From assembly GCA_049997955.1 (NCBI GenBank), contig JAEBDY010000018.1:139030-203029 (forward strand): DNA of 64,000 nt, in the 5' to 3' direction. The stretch's first letter is position 1; each line of letters opens with the position of its first letter. Both the position numbers and the translations under genes were made by a program. Below the pieces are notes generated by a model. The model was not told the DNA's origin. It did no database searches and saw only the letters and a program-made list of their open reading frames with translations. This document shows, one piece after another, positions 25,689 through 34,048 of the stretch. Source of the DNA: Umezawaea sp049997955. Its GTDB lineage: Bacteria > Actinomycetota > Actinomycetes > Mycobacteriales > Pseudonocardiaceae.

Positions 25689-26207
25689 ATGCCGATCGAC
25701 TTCACCGACTACGACCCCTCCTGGCCCGCGGAAGCGGCGCGGAGCATGGACGAGCTGCGCGACCTGTTCCCCGTCGTCGACCACGTCGGCAGCACGGCGA
25801 TCCCGGGTCTCGCCGCCAAACCCGTGATCGACCTGATGGTGTCCACACCGGACCTGGACTCCGTGACGGCGGACGAGAGCGCCCTCACCGCGCTGGGCTA
25901 CGTGCGGGAGGAGACCGGGATGCGGAACCGGCTGTTCTACGGCCGTGACACCGACGGTGTCCGCTCCCACCACCTCCACGTCATCCCGGCCGAGCAGTGG
26001 GCCACGCGGAACGAACGCCTGCTGCGCGACCACCTGCTGGCCCACCCCGACGCCGCCGCCGAGTACGGCGAGCTCAAGCGCGGTCTCGCGGCCACCGAGT
26101 CGGACGGACTGGTGTACACGAAGGGCAAGACCGCGCTGATCCAGCGGTTGATCGACCGGGAGCGCGAAGCGCGCGGGCTGCCCGCGAGCGACGTCTGGGA
26201 GGACTGA
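25689..26207 (+). CDS. GrpB-like nucleotidyltransferase family protein
   Basis: A 172-residue UPF0157/GrpB protein, a compact nucleotidyltransferase-fold family. Markers are DYDPSWPAEAARSM, VDHVGSTAIPGLAAKPVIDLMV (the GSTAIPGLxAKPxID signature), SHHLHVIP and LLRDHLLAHPDAAAEYGELKR. Members are found as stand-alone proteins or fused to CoaE; the biochemical role is not settled. The start at 25689 gives the usual length. It diverges from the GNAT gene across 33 bases. Confidence 0.92.
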   Translation: MPIDFTDYDPSWPAEAARSMDELRDLFPVVDHVGSTAIPGLAAKPVIDLMVSTPDLDSVTADESALTALGYVREETGMRNRLFYGRDTDGVRSHHLHVIPAEQWATRNERLLRDHLLAHPDAAAEYGELKRGLAATESDGLVYTKGKTALIQRLIDREREARGLPASDVWED

Positions 26208-26238
26208 CGGTCGGGGCTCGCGCCGGGATGCCGGAGTC

Positions 26239-27582
26239 CTAGTCCGCCACGCGGGACTTCCGCGCGGACGGCGCCCAGCGGAGCCTGCGCTGCGCGCCCG
26301 CGACCTGCACCTGGTCACGGCCCAGGCGTTTCGCCTCGTACAGGGCGGAGTCGGCGGCGGCCAGGACGCCTTCGAGGGTGTCCTCGTCGATCTCCGGCCA
26401 GATCGCCACGCCGATGCTGACGCCCAGGCCGCGGACGGTGCCGCCCGTGCAGTCGTCGATCTTCAGGTTGAACACCTGGGCCCGGACGCGTTCGGCGATG
26501 GCCAGCGCCTCGGCGCGTTCGACCGCGGGGAGCAGGACGGCGAACTCCTCGCCGCCGAACCTGCCCACCGAGTCGCCCCGGCGGACGGCGGCCGCCAACG
26601 TCGAGGCGATCTCGCGGAGGACCTCGTCGCCCACCTGGTGGCCGTAGCGGTCGTTGATGTCCTTGAAGTGGTCGACGTCGACCATGAACAGGCCCATGGT
26701 CGACGGGGTCTGGCGGTCGCGGGTGCGCTGGAGTTCCAGCCTCGCCTGCAGGTGCCACGCCTCGGCGTTGAGGAGTCCGGTCTTGTTGTCCGTTCGGGCG
26801 GCGAGCTCCAACTGGTGGATCAGCACGGTGCGGTGCAGCGCGACGGCCGCGACCACCATCGGGAGGGCGAAGCCCGGCCACCACGCCACGGCCAGGGCGA
26901 CGAACGAGCCGAGCGCCAGCTGGCCGACCTCGAGGAGGTTGTCGCCCGCGCTGCCGACGGCTTCGCCGATCTTGCGCAGCTTCACCGTGATGGCGATGAC
27001 GATGCCGACGAGCAGCGAGTTCACGCCCCACTGGGCGGCGGCCGCGCCGACGATCCCGACGAGGTCCAGCGGACCGGACGGCGTGCCGTCGGCGAGGTGT
27101 TCCCGCAGGCCGGAGGCGGTGGAGACGCCGTTCGCCGACAGGGCGGCGAGGATCATCATGGACGCGGTGAACAAGCAGCGGTGCGGCGGTCGGGACGCGT
27201 CCCACCGGCCGACCATCCACCACCGGTGCAGGTAGATCGTCGCCACCAGCAGCACCGCGGGCAGCGGTGGCAGCACGAGCGCGCCCGCGAAGATCCAGAT
27301 GCTGCACAGGTCGACGTGCGGCAGGCGGCTGTGGTCGCGGCGGATCCGTTCGATCCAGCGCGAGAAGTGCAGGTGGGCGATGGCGCAGCCCGCCAGGACG
27401 GCCGCGATGACCCACGACCGTGCCGGGACCGGGCCGAGAGCGCACAGGACTACCGCCAGTGCCGCGCCCGCGTCCACCAGCAGCACGTAGGCCAATGCCC
27501 GTTTGGGCAGGGACCATAGGGACCAGTGCCGGACGCGCCGGGCACCGCCGGCCTGGGCCGGAGCGTCCGCGCGATGTCCCAT
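26239..27582 (-). CDS. membrane diguanylate cyclase (GGDEF)
   Basis: Makes cyclic di-GMP from two GTP. The 447-residue protein has six or so hydrophobic segments over residues 25-260, a membrane sensory region of MASE type. A GGDEF domain follows with TDNKTGLLNAEAW, DVDHFKDINDRYGHQVGDEVLREIA and the active-site GGEEF in GRFGGEEFAVLLP. RRGD five residues before it matches the RxxD product-inhibition site. No EAL domain is present, so synthesis is the expected activity. In filamentous actinobacteria c-di-GMP represses sporulation through BldD. Twin minigenes lie upstream on the opposite strand. Confidence 0.94.
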   Translation of the reverse strand: MGHRADAPAQAGGARRVRHWSLWSLPKRALAYVLLVDAGAALAVVLCALGPVPARSWVIAAVLAGCAIAHLHFSRWIERIRRDHSRLPHVDLCSIWIFAGALVLPPLPAVLLVATIYLHRWWMVGRWDASRPPHRCLFTASMMILAALSANGVSTASGLREHLADGTPSGPLDLVGIVGAAAAQWGVNSLLVGIVIAITVKLRKIGEAVGSAGDNLLEVGQLALGSFVALAVAWWPGFALPMVVAAVALHRTVLIHQLELAARTDNKTGLLNAEAWHLQARLELQRTRDRQTPSTMGLFMVDVDHFKDINDRYGHQVGDEVLREIASTLAAAVRRGDSVGRFGGEEFAVLLPAVERAEALAIAERVRAQVFNLKIDDCTGGTVRGLGVSIGVAIWPEIDEDTLEGVLAAADSALYEAKRLGRDQVQVAGAQRRLRWAPSARKSRVAD

Positions 27583-27702
27583 GGCCTTGCCACCTCACGA
27601 CGCGGTAGCCCTGGCGGCGACCAGGGCCGGACGGACCGTCACGGTAATCGTGACCTGGGCCGGTGTCAGCCGCTGCGGGGGTGACGTGACGCGGAGGAGG
27701 TG
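27583..27702. promoter_or_regulatory. structured upstream region of the hexapeptide minigenes
   Basis: Two small hairpins, CCCTGG-CGGCGA-CCAGGG and GTCACG-GTAAT-CGTGAC, lie between the diguanylate cyclase start and the first minigene. They could form a leader RNA or an operator; the region must also hold the cyclase promoter. Confidence 0.35.
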
Positions 27703-27708
27703 ATGACC

Positions 27709-27729
27709 GTGCGCGACAAGATCTGGTGA
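27709..27729 (+). CDS. hexapeptide minigene MRDKIW, copy 1
   Basis: GTG CGC GAC AAG ATC TGG TGA, with GGAGGAGG ending eight bases before the GTG, an ideal ribosome-binding spacing. An in-frame ATG at 27703 would give MTVRDKIW but lies too close to the site. With GTG read as Met the peptide is MRDKIW, identical to copy 2. It may be a minimal precursor peptide, a leader peptide or a regulatory minigene. Confidence 0.4.
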   Translation: MRDKIW

Positions 27730-27781
27730 CCCCCTGTCCGCTTCCAGCCGTATGCCCTGGAAAAGGGGGAGGTGGGCCGAC

Positions 27782-27802
27782 ATGCGCGACAAGATCTGGT
27801 GA
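27782..27802 (+). CDS. hexapeptide minigene MRDKIW, copy 2
   Basis: ATG CGC GAC AAG ATC TGG TGA, with GGGGGAGG ending nine bases before the ATG. A 20-base direct repeat (TGCGCGACAAGATCTGGTGA) is shared with copy 1, but the spacers and Shine-Dalgarno contexts differ, so conservation is concentrated on the peptide and stop. It ends five bases before the 3' end of the convergent MFS gene. Confidence 0.4.
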   Translation: MRDKIW

Positions 27803-27807
27803 ACCGG

Positions 27808-29043
27808 TCAACCGTCGGTGGTCACCGCCGAGGAAACACGCGACCACGAGGTGGCCGCGGCGAGCGCGAGCACCGTTCCCGCGGCCCCCGCGGCGGCGAT
27901 CGTCCCCACGATCGAGCCGCTCCACTGCGCCACCAGGCCACCGCCCGCCACGCCGAGGCCCTGCGCGGCGACCAGGCTGGTGCGCGCGAACCCGAGCGCC
28001 TGCCCGCGGTGCCGGTCCGGGACCAGCCGGACGAACGTCGCACCGGCCGTGACCTGGTACGCGCTGAACGCGCCGGACAGGGCGAGCAGCACCACGGCGA
28101 CCCCGAAGCCCGGTGAGGCGAGGTAGCCGACCAGCGGCAGCATCGTGCCGACGGCGAGCAGGCCGAGCAGCCGCACCCGTGCCGCCGAGGGCACGAACCG
28201 CAGCAGCAGCGTCCCCACGACCATGCCGACCGGGTCGGCCGCCAGCAGCACGCCTACGCCCGCCACCCCCGCGCCGACGTTCTGGGAGAACGGCGCGGCG
28301 AGCCCTTCGGGGACGACGCCGAACGCGGCCAGGCAGCCGAGGGCGATCAGGATCCGCAGCCTGCGGTCGTGCCACACCAGGCCCGCGCCCGCCCGGACCT
28401 GCTCCCACCACAGTCCGGTCGCCTGCCCGTCCGACGGCGTCAGCGAGGCCGGTCGGGCGCGCAGACCGAACCGCAGCAGCACCGCGGACAGCCCGAACGT
28501 GACGGCGTCGACGGCCAGCGCGCCGGACGTGCCGAGCCCGGCGACCACGAGCCCGCCGCCCGCGAAGCCGAGCAGCAGCCCGACCTGGTGGGTGATCAGG
28601 TGGATCGACTGGCCCGCCTCGTAGCGCCGGTCCCCCAGCACCAGCGGCAGCAGCGCGCCCTGGGCGGCCGCGAACGGCGGCTCGGCCAGCTGAACGAGCA
28701 CCAGCAGACCCGCGACCAGCGGCAACGGGACTCCGGGCAGCGCCATCACGGCCACCAGCGCCGCTCGCACGAGGTCGCTGCACACCATCACGGTCCGGCG
28801 CGGGTAGCGGTCGGCGAGGCCGGTGAGCAGCACGCCGGACAGCAGGCCGGGCAGCATCGTGAGCGCGTAGGTCAGTGCGGTCCACGCGGGCGAGCCGGTC
28901 CGCTGGAACACCAGGATCGACAGCGCGAGCCGGGCGAGCTGGTCGCCGACGACGGACGTGAGCGACGCGAGCCAGAGCACGCGGAACTCCGCGACGCCGA
29001 AGGCCGCCCGAAAGCCGACCCCGGCGTCCCCGCGCATGGTCAT
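27808..29043 (-). CDS. MFS drug exporter-like protein
   Basis: A 411-residue protein with 10-12 hydrophobic segments, of the MFS_3/enterobactin-exporter-like class. It has FRVLWLASLTSVVGDQLARLALSILVFQRTGSPAWTALTYAL and the loop 2-3 signature GLADRYPRRTVMVCSDLVRAALVAVMAL. VPDRHRGQALGFARTS marks the second half. It probably expels a small hydrophobic compound by proton antiport. The start MTM (29043 or 29037) lacks a clear ribosome site. It lies downstream of an FAD monooxygenase on the same strand, and tailoring plus export of one compound is plausible but unproven. Confidence 0.88.
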   Translation of the reverse strand: MTMRGDAGVGFRAAFGVAEFRVLWLASLTSVVGDQLARLALSILVFQRTGSPAWTALTYALTMLPGLLSGVLLTGLADRYPRRTVMVCSDLVRAALVAVMALPGVPLPLVAGLLVLVQLAEPPFAAAQGALLPLVLGDRRYEAGQSIHLITHQVGLLLGFAGGGLVVAGLGTSGALAVDAVTFGLSAVLLRFGLRARPASLTPSDGQATGLWWEQVRAGAGLVWHDRRLRILIALGCLAAFGVVPEGLAAPFSQNVGAGVAGVGVLLAADPVGMVVGTLLLRFVPSAARVRLLGLLAVGTMLPLVGYLASPGFGVAVVLLALSGAFSAYQVTAGATFVRLVPDRHRGQALGFARTSLVAAQGLGVAGGGLVAQWSGSIVGTIAAAGAAGTVLALAAATSWSRVSSAVTTDG

Positions 29044-29196
29044 CACCGTGGCAGACCTGATCGGTTCGAGCCAGTGTTTCCCGTTCAAGGGCGTCTTCTT
29101 CTCCCCGTTCTTCGGCGGGCACGACACCAACTGGGCCCGAAGAAGGAAGTGCACGCGTTCTTCTCGAACTTCAAGATCGGCACGACGAAGCTCTGA
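29036..29196 (+). pseudogene. possible frameshifted small gene before a terminator
   Basis: On the plus strand one frame reads MVITVADLIGSSQCFPF and continues as a Phe/Gly-rich peptide to about 29122 with strongly GC-biased third positions. A second frame then gives GPKKEVHAFFSNFKIGTTKL and stops at 29196, also with strong bias. A 10-bp hairpin begins seven bases after that stop. Joined by a single -1 shift near 29115, they would form one peptide of about 53 residues. It overlaps the start of the MFS gene and the 3' end of the monooxygenase gene, so it may instead be chance. Confidence 0.25.
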
Positions 29197-30811
29197 GCCG
29201 AGGGGGCGCCTCCGTCGAGGCGCCCCTTCGGGTGCGGCTCGGGACCGGCTTGGCCAACACCCGGTCCAGGACCCCGGCCAGGAACCCCACCGGGTCGGGC
29301 GCGGACGTCGTGGCCCGCGCCGCGACGATCCCGTCCGGCCGGACGAGCACCGCCCCTTCCTCGGGGAGCCACGGGACCGCGACGCGGTGCGCGGGGAGTC
29401 CGACGTCCGCCGCGGCGGCGAGCCAGCGCTCGCCCGCGGCGCCGGCCAGCAGGGTCCACCGGGACGCGACCAGGTCGAGGGTGGACACCCCGTCGACCCA
29501 CGCGTGGGGCACCCGCGAACCCGGCGACCCGTCCAGCACCGCCGCCAGGTCCGAGGTGGACGGCGGTTCCGGTCGGGGGTCGACGACGGCGGCCGAGTCG
29601 TACCGCTGACCGAGGTGCACGACCGGCGCCGCCCACACCCCCGCCGCCGCCCTGGCGGCATCGGCTTCGGGACCCCTCCCCCAGTGCAGCCGCGGGTCGG
29701 CGAGCCTGCGCATCGCCTGGTCCACCGTCGCCGCGGCGACCGGCTCCCGTTCGTGCGCGTAGGTGTCCAGGAGCCCGGCGCCCGCCTCGCCCCCGTGCAC
29801 GGCGGCCAGCTTCCACGCCAGGTTGTGCGCGTCGGCGACCCCGGTGTTGAGGCCGAACGCGCCGATCGGCGACACGGTGTGCGCGGCGTCGCCGACGAGG
29901 AACACGCGGCCGTCGGTGAAGCGGTCCGCCAGGGAACTCCGGGGCCGCCAGGGCAGAACGCCGCGCACCTCGACGCCGAGGTCGGGATCGCCGACCGCCG
30001 CTCGGACGAGCGCGGCGCAGCGCTCGGGCGTGAAGTCCTCGGGGCGTTCGCCCCCGTCGACGTCGCAGGCGGTGTGGAAGACCCAGTTCGTCTCGCCGTC
30101 CACGGTGACCAGCAGGCCGGGCGCCTCCGGCGTGGTGATCGTGCAGGTGGCGAAGGACGTGCCCCGCAGGTGGGGCCGGAGGTCGGCGCGGAACAGGATG
30201 TTGATCATCGACTTGCCCAGGTCGCCTGCCCCGGAGGTGCCCACGCCGACCGCGTTCCGCACGGTGCTGTGCGTGCCGTCCGCGGCCACCAGGTGCGCGC
30301 AGCGCAGCGAGTACCGGCCGTCGGGCCCTTCCAGTTCGACGTCGACCCCGTCGGCGTCCTGCGCGAGCCCGACCAGGCGGGTCGACCAGCGCACGTCCGC
30401 TCCACGCCGCGCCAGGTCGGCGGCCACGACGGCGTCGAGCCGGTCCTGCGCGCAGACGCCGCGCAGCCGGAACGGCGTCACGTCGAGTTCGGCCGGGGAC
30501 GGGAGCGGGACGGACGCGGTCACGACGTCGCCCGCCCCCAGGTCGACCGCGGTCCGCGCCACCGCCTTCCCCACGCCGCCCCGCCCGTCGACCGCGACGG
30601 CGTTGACGGCGGTGTCGAGACCGAGTTCGCGCAGGACCTCGACGGTGCGCGGCCCGATGCCGGTGGCGCGCGGGTGGATCGACGGCCCGGACCGGCGCTC
30701 GACGAGCACCGCGGGGACGCCGTGGTGGGTGAGCAGAGCCGCGGCGACCAGCCCGACGCTGCCCCCTCCGACCACGAGCACCGGCACTTCTGGATACGCT
30801 GTTTCCGTCAT
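29171..30811 (-). CDS. FAD-dependent aromatic monooxygenase (PheA/TfdB-type)
   Basis: A 546-residue class A flavoprotein monooxygenase of the kind that hydroxylates aromatic rings or polyketides with NAD(P)H and O2. The FAD site is VPVLVVGGGSVGLVAAALLTHHG followed by VLVERR. The DG-type motif is in CAHLVAADGTHSTVRNAVG, and the second FAD motif is RVFLVGDAAHTVSPIGAFGLNTGVADAHNLAWKL. The C-terminal 150 residues are a thioredoxin-like domain common in this class (VASRWTLLAG). The tail SRTRRGASTEAPPRLRASSC is unusual and overlaps a hairpin, so the original stop may have been lost. A TetR gene starts divergently 54 bases away and probably controls it. Confidence 0.92.
   Translation of the reverse strand: MTETAYPEVPVLVVGGGSVGLVAAALLTHHGVPAVLVERRSGPSIHPRATGIGPRTVEVLRELGLDTAVNAVAVDGRGGVGKAVARTAVDLGAGDVVTASVPLPSPAELDVTPFRLRGVCAQDRLDAVVAADLARRGADVRWSTRLVGLAQDADGVDVELEGPDGRYSLRCAHLVAADGTHSTVRNAVGVGTSGAGDLGKSMINILFRADLRPHLRGTSFATCTITTPEAPGLLVTVDGETNWVFHTACDVDGGERPEDFTPERCAALVRAAVGDPDLGVEVRGVLPWRPRSSLADRFTDGRVFLVGDAAHTVSPIGAFGLNTGVADAHNLAWKLAAVHGGEAGAGLLDTYAHEREPVAAATVDQAMRRLADPRLHWGRGPEADAARAAAGVWAAPVVHLGQRYDSAAVVDPRPEPPSTSDLAAVLDGSPGSRVPHAWVDGVSTLDLVASRWTLLAGAAGERWLAAAADVGLPAHRVAVPWLPEEGAVLVRPDGIVAARATTSAPDPVGFLAGVLDRVLAKPVPSRTRRGASTEAPPRLRASSCRS
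29203..29226. terminator. hairpin (GGGGCGCCTC stem)
   Basis: A 10-bp perfect stem with a CGTC loop. It lies just after the plus-strand stop at 29196 and inside the last codons of the minus-strand monooxygenase, an odd place for a terminator of that gene. Confidence 0.55.
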
Positions 30812-30865
30812 GGATACACCGTAGCCAGAAGGTAGGATGCCGGTCAACGAGGAAAGGACCACCCG

Positions 30866-31585
30866 ATGACCGACCCCACCCCCGCATCGGTGTGGACCCG
30901 GCCGCGCCCCGAACCGCGCCGACGCGCGCCGGGCGTGGACCAGTTCGTGGCCGCCGCCCTCGCCGCCGCCGACGCGGAAGGCTTGGCCGCGGTGTCGATG
31001 CGCAGGGTCGCGGGCGACCTCGGATCCGGGACGGCCTCGCTCTACCGGTACATCACCAACCGCGACGAACTGCTGGACCTGATGGTCGACGCGGCGCAGG
31101 GCGAGGACCCGCTTCCCGAGTCCACCGGGGACTGGCGCACCGACCTGGGCGCGGTCGCGCACGCGTTGCGCGCGGCGCTGCTCCGGCATCCGTGGCTGGC
31201 GGGCGAACTGGCGGGCAGGCCATCACTGGGCCCGAACTCGTTGCGGCGGGCCGAGTCCGCCCTGCGCGCCGCCATCGCGCTCACGCCGGACATCACCCCG
31301 GCCTCGCAGGCGGTCGGCGTCGTGCACGCCTACGTGCTGGGCTCGGTGGCCACCCAGCAGGCCGACCGGCGCGCCGAGCAGCGCAGCGGCCTGACCGAGG
31401 AGCAGTGGCAGCACAGCATGGGCCCCTACGTCCGCGAGGTCATCGCGGCGGGCGAGCACCCCGTGCTCGCCCGCCGCGTCCTCGAAGCCGAGGACCTCGA
31501 TCCCGACGCCGGCTTCGCGTTCGGCCTGGACTGCGTGCTCGACGGACTTGCGGCCCGACTCGCGCCCGGCACCGCCGAACGCTGA
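30866..31585 (+). CDS. TetR family regulator with TetR_C_1-type ligand domain
   Basis: A 239-residue repressor. The helix-turn-helix spans about residues 28-65 (DQFVAAALAAADAEGLAAVSMRRVAGDLGSGTASLYRYITNRDELLDLMVD). The C-terminal domain (DWRTDLGAVAHALRAALLRHPWLAGELAGRP, TPASQAVGVVHAYVLGSVA) resembles the tetracycline-repressor-type ligand domain. GAGGAAAGGA precedes the ATG. The short divergent promoter with the FAD monooxygenase is the classic layout of a local repressor whose ligand is the enzyme's substrate or product. I see no clean dyad in the gap; GGATAC occurs twice (30791 and 30811 regions). Confidence 0.92.
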   Translation: MTDPTPASVWTRPRPEPRRRAPGVDQFVAAALAAADAEGLAAVSMRRVAGDLGSGTASLYRYITNRDELLDLMVDAAQGEDPLPESTGDWRTDLGAVAHALRAALLRHPWLAGELAGRPSLGPNSLRRAESALRAAIALTPDITPASQAVGVVHAYVLGSVATQQADRRAEQRSGLTEEQWQHSMGPYVREVIAAGEHPVLARRVLEAEDLDPDAGFAFGLDCVLDGLAARLAPGTAER

Positions 31586-31634
31586 CTGCGGGACGCGTCC
31601 GCATCGAAGCGGTCTGCCCACGTCGAGCGGCGAG

Positions 31635-32291
31635 CTAGGCCTGCACGGCTTCTTTTTGGTCAGCACTGAAACCATTGGCAATAAGACCTCGAACGAAATC
31701 GACCACCTCGGGCGCCGCCTTCTCCTCGGAACCGCTGTCGTACGGCGGTTCGGGGTCGTACTCGATGGCCAGCTGGATGCCCTGGGCCACGGTGTCGCCC
31801 CACAGGATCCCGGCCAGCGTCAGCGCCATGTCGATGCCCGCCGACACGCCCGCGGCGGTGATCACCGATCCCTCCCGCACGACCCGGTCGGTGCTCACCT
31901 CCACCCCCAGCGAGGCCAGCAGGTCGCGCAGCGCCCAGTGCGTGGTCGCGCGCTTCCCCTCCAGCACGCCCGCGGAGGCCAGCAGCGTCGACCCGGTGCA
32001 CACCGACGTCGTCCAGGTCGCGGTCGGGTGGACCCGGCGCAGCCACGCGGCCACCACCCCCTCGGCCAGCACGTCGTACGGCTCGCCGCCCGGCACGACG
32101 ATCACGTCCGCGCGGTCGAGGTCGTCGAACGTCGTGGTCGGCACGAGCCGCATCGCCGGGCCCGCGAGCACCGGGTCGAGGGTCGCGGCGACGAGGTGCG
32201 CGGTCACCCCCGGTCCAGGCGAGAGCACGTCGTACGGGCCGACCAGGTCGAGCGCGGTCATGTTCGGGTAGAGCACGAAAGCGATGTCCAC
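31635..32291 (-). CDS. DJ-1/PfpI family protein, isonitrile hydratase-like
   Basis: A 218-residue class I glutamine amidotransferase-like protein. It starts MDIAFVLYPNMTALDLVGPYDVL, and the nucleophile elbow Cys is in TSVCTGSTLLASAGVLEG, followed by RATTHWALRDLLASLG and the C-terminal GVSAGIDMALTLAG. This layout matches isonitrile hydratase-like and GlxA N-terminal domains. It lies 10 bases after the GlxA-type regulator, which carries the same fold as its sensor domain, so the two are co-transcribed. The substrate is unknown. Confidence 0.9.
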   Translation of the reverse strand: MDIAFVLYPNMTALDLVGPYDVLSPGPGVTAHLVAATLDPVLAGPAMRLVPTTTFDDLDRADVIVVPGGEPYDVLAEGVVAAWLRRVHPTATWTTSVCTGSTLLASAGVLEGKRATTHWALRDLLASLGVEVSTDRVVREGSVITAAGVSAGIDMALTLAGILWGDTVAQGIQLAIEYDPEPPYDSGSEEKAAPEVVDFVRGLIANGFSADQKEAVQA

Positions 32292-32301
32292 TTCGATCTC
32301 C

Positions 32302-33255
32302 TCAGCCGATGGTGCGGAAGCGCGACCGGTAGCCGCCTGGCGACACCCCGATCACGCGCTGGAAAGCCCTGCGGAGCGTTTCGGACGAGCCGAACCCGCT
32401 CCTGCGGGCGACGACGTCGAGCGCCTCGTCGCCGGAGTCGAGCAGTCCGGTGGCGAACTCGACGCGAGCCCGTTCGACGTACTGCGCGGGTGGCAGGCCG
32501 ACCTGGCGCGGGAACACCCGTGCCAGGTGCCGGGTGCTCATCGCGGCGCGGTCGGCCATGTCGGAGACCGACCACGTCGCCGTCGGATCGGCCGCGATGG
32601 CGTCGAGCAGCACCCGCAGTCCTTCGGACCGGACCGACGGCACCCTGGAGCGGACGCTGAACTGGGACTGCCCACCAGGCCGTTGCAGGAACACCACCAT
32701 CCAGCGGGCGATCTCGCGGGCCACGTCCTGGCCGTGGTCGTCGGCGACCAGCGCCAGCGACAGGTCGATCCCCGCCGTCACACCCGCCGACGTGGTGACC
32801 CGACCGTGCCGCACGAAGATCGCGTCCGGCACCACCTCGACGGACGGGTGCCGCCGGGCCAGCTCCGCGCAGAACGCCCAGTGCGTGGTCGCCCGGCCAC
32901 CGTCGAGCAGTCCGGCCGCCGCGAGCACCCGCGCCCCGGTGCACACCCCGGCGATCCGCCGCGCACCGGCCGCCAAGCGCCGGACGTGGCCGATCAGCGC
33001 CTCGTCGGCCGCCGCGGCCTCGAAACCGAAGCCGCCGACCACCAGCAGCGTGTCGACCGGGCCTTCGACGTCGGCCAGGTCCTCGGCCAACACCCGGAGA
33101 CCGGCGGTCGCCCGCATCGGTCCCCCGCCGACCGTGGCTAACCGGACCAGGTAGTCCGCGCCTCCCCCGCTGCTGGCCCCCTCGAACACCTCCACGGGCC
33201 CGGCGACGTCCAACAACGCCACGTCGTCGTAGCCGACGACCACCACCTCGCGCAC
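32302..33255 (-). CDS. GlxA-type AraC regulator with DJ-1/PfpI sensor domain
   Basis: A 317-residue regulator. Residues 1-175 form a DJ-1/PfpI domain (VVVVGYDDVALLDVAGPVEVFE, GVCTGARVLAAAGLLDG, TTHWAFCAELARR, GVTAGIDLSLALV). Residues 215-315 hold the AraC pair of helix-turn-helix motifs (WSVSDMADRAAMSTRHLARVFPRQVGLPPAQYVERARVEFA, then GFGSSETLRRAFQRVIGVSPGGYRSRF). The Cys in GVCTGA suggests a catalytic or ligand-sensing site. It probably controls its own operon with the downstream DJ-1 enzyme. Confidence 0.93.
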   Translation of the reverse strand: MREVVVVGYDDVALLDVAGPVEVFEGASSGGGADYLVRLATVGGGPMRATAGLRVLAEDLADVEGPVDTLLVVGGFGFEAAAADEALIGHVRRLAAGARRIAGVCTGARVLAAAGLLDGGRATTHWAFCAELARRHPSVEVVPDAIFVRHGRVTTSAGVTAGIDLSLALVADDHGQDVAREIARWMVVFLQRPGGQSQFSVRSRVPSVRSEGLRVLLDAIAADPTATWSVSDMADRAAMSTRHLARVFPRQVGLPPAQYVERARVEFATGLLDSGDEALDVVARRSGFGSSETLRRAFQRVIGVSPGGYRSRFRTIG

Positions 33256-33316
33256 TCGTCCACTGTGGTGGAGCCGGGTGGTGACGGCAACGACACGTGA
33301 CCCTCGGATCCCGCCA

Positions 33317-34048
33317 TCACCGCACGCCCGCGGCCACCGCCGCTCGAACGGCGGCGGGCAGGCCGTCGGTCCACGGGTCGCCGTGGCCGGGGTGGACGTT
33401 GCGCACGTCGTGCTCCTCCAGCGCCCGCAACGACTCCAGTGCCGCCCGGCCGTCGTTGGTGAACGCGCGGCAGAGCAGCGTCGGGCCGACGTGGCCGACC
33501 ATCTCGTCGCGCGTGACCATGGCGTCGCCGGTGAACGCGTGCTCCGGGAACACGAACACCGTGCTGCCGTGCGTGTGACCGGGTGCGTGCACGGCCAGCG
33601 GGCGGCCGGGCACGTCGTCCAGCACGCCGTCGGTGAAGGTCACCGGTTCCAGGACCGGCCGGGTGCGCAGGGCGCCGAGCCGGAGCAGGTGCAGCGGGGT
33701 CCGCAGGCCGCTCGGCTTCCGCAGGGCGTAGCCGAGGATCGACTTCTCCGGGCGCGCGTCGGCCGCGGGCTTCAGCGGTGCGGCGACCAGCGAGGCCTCG
33801 GCCTCGTGCACGTGGACCCGTGCGCCCGCCTCGGTCCGCAGCCGCTCGGCGAGGCCGATGTGGTCCGGGTGGCCGTGCGTCACGAGCACGTCGGAGATGT
33901 CCGCCGGCGCGACCCCCAGCCTCGCCAGGTCGGCCAGGAAGCCCTTCCAGTGGCCCGGCAGACCGGCGTCGACCAGCACCAGGCCCTCGCCCGTGTCGAC
34001 GAGGTAGAAGTTGACCAGCCCGTCACCGAGGCGGTGCACCACGCTCAT
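33317..34048 (-). CDS. MBL-fold metallo-hydrolase
   Basis: A 243-residue zinc hydrolase of the metallo-beta-lactamase superfamily. The metal motif HxHxDH is THGHPDHIG. Further ligands are in HAPGHTHGSTVFVFPEHAFTGDAMV (His and Asp) and the late NVHPGHGDPW. It is similar in size and layout to glyoxalase-II or lactonase-like proteins of actinobacteria. No signal peptide is present, so it is cytoplasmic. The substrate is not predictable. Confidence 0.92.
   Translation of the reverse strand: MSVVHRLGDGLVNFYLVDTGEGLVLVDAGLPGHWKGFLADLARLGVAPADISDVLVTHGHPDHIGLAERLRTEAGARVHVHEAEASLVAAPLKPAADARPEKSILGYALRKPSGLRTPLHLLRLGALRTRPVLEPVTFTDGVLDDVPGRPLAVHAPGHTHGSTVFVFPEHAFTGDAMVTRDEMVGHVGPTLLCRAFTNDGRAALESLRALEEHDVRNVHPGHGDPWTDGLPAAVRAAVAAGVR

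Noticed and set aside
27709..27802. biarylitide-type RiPP cluster
   Set aside because: The peptide lacks the aromatic pattern of MRYYH and no P450 lies in the window, so I report only the minigenes.
26315..29122. 935-residue minus-strand frame across the MFS and GGDEF genes
   Set aside because: Runs out of frame through two well-supported genes.
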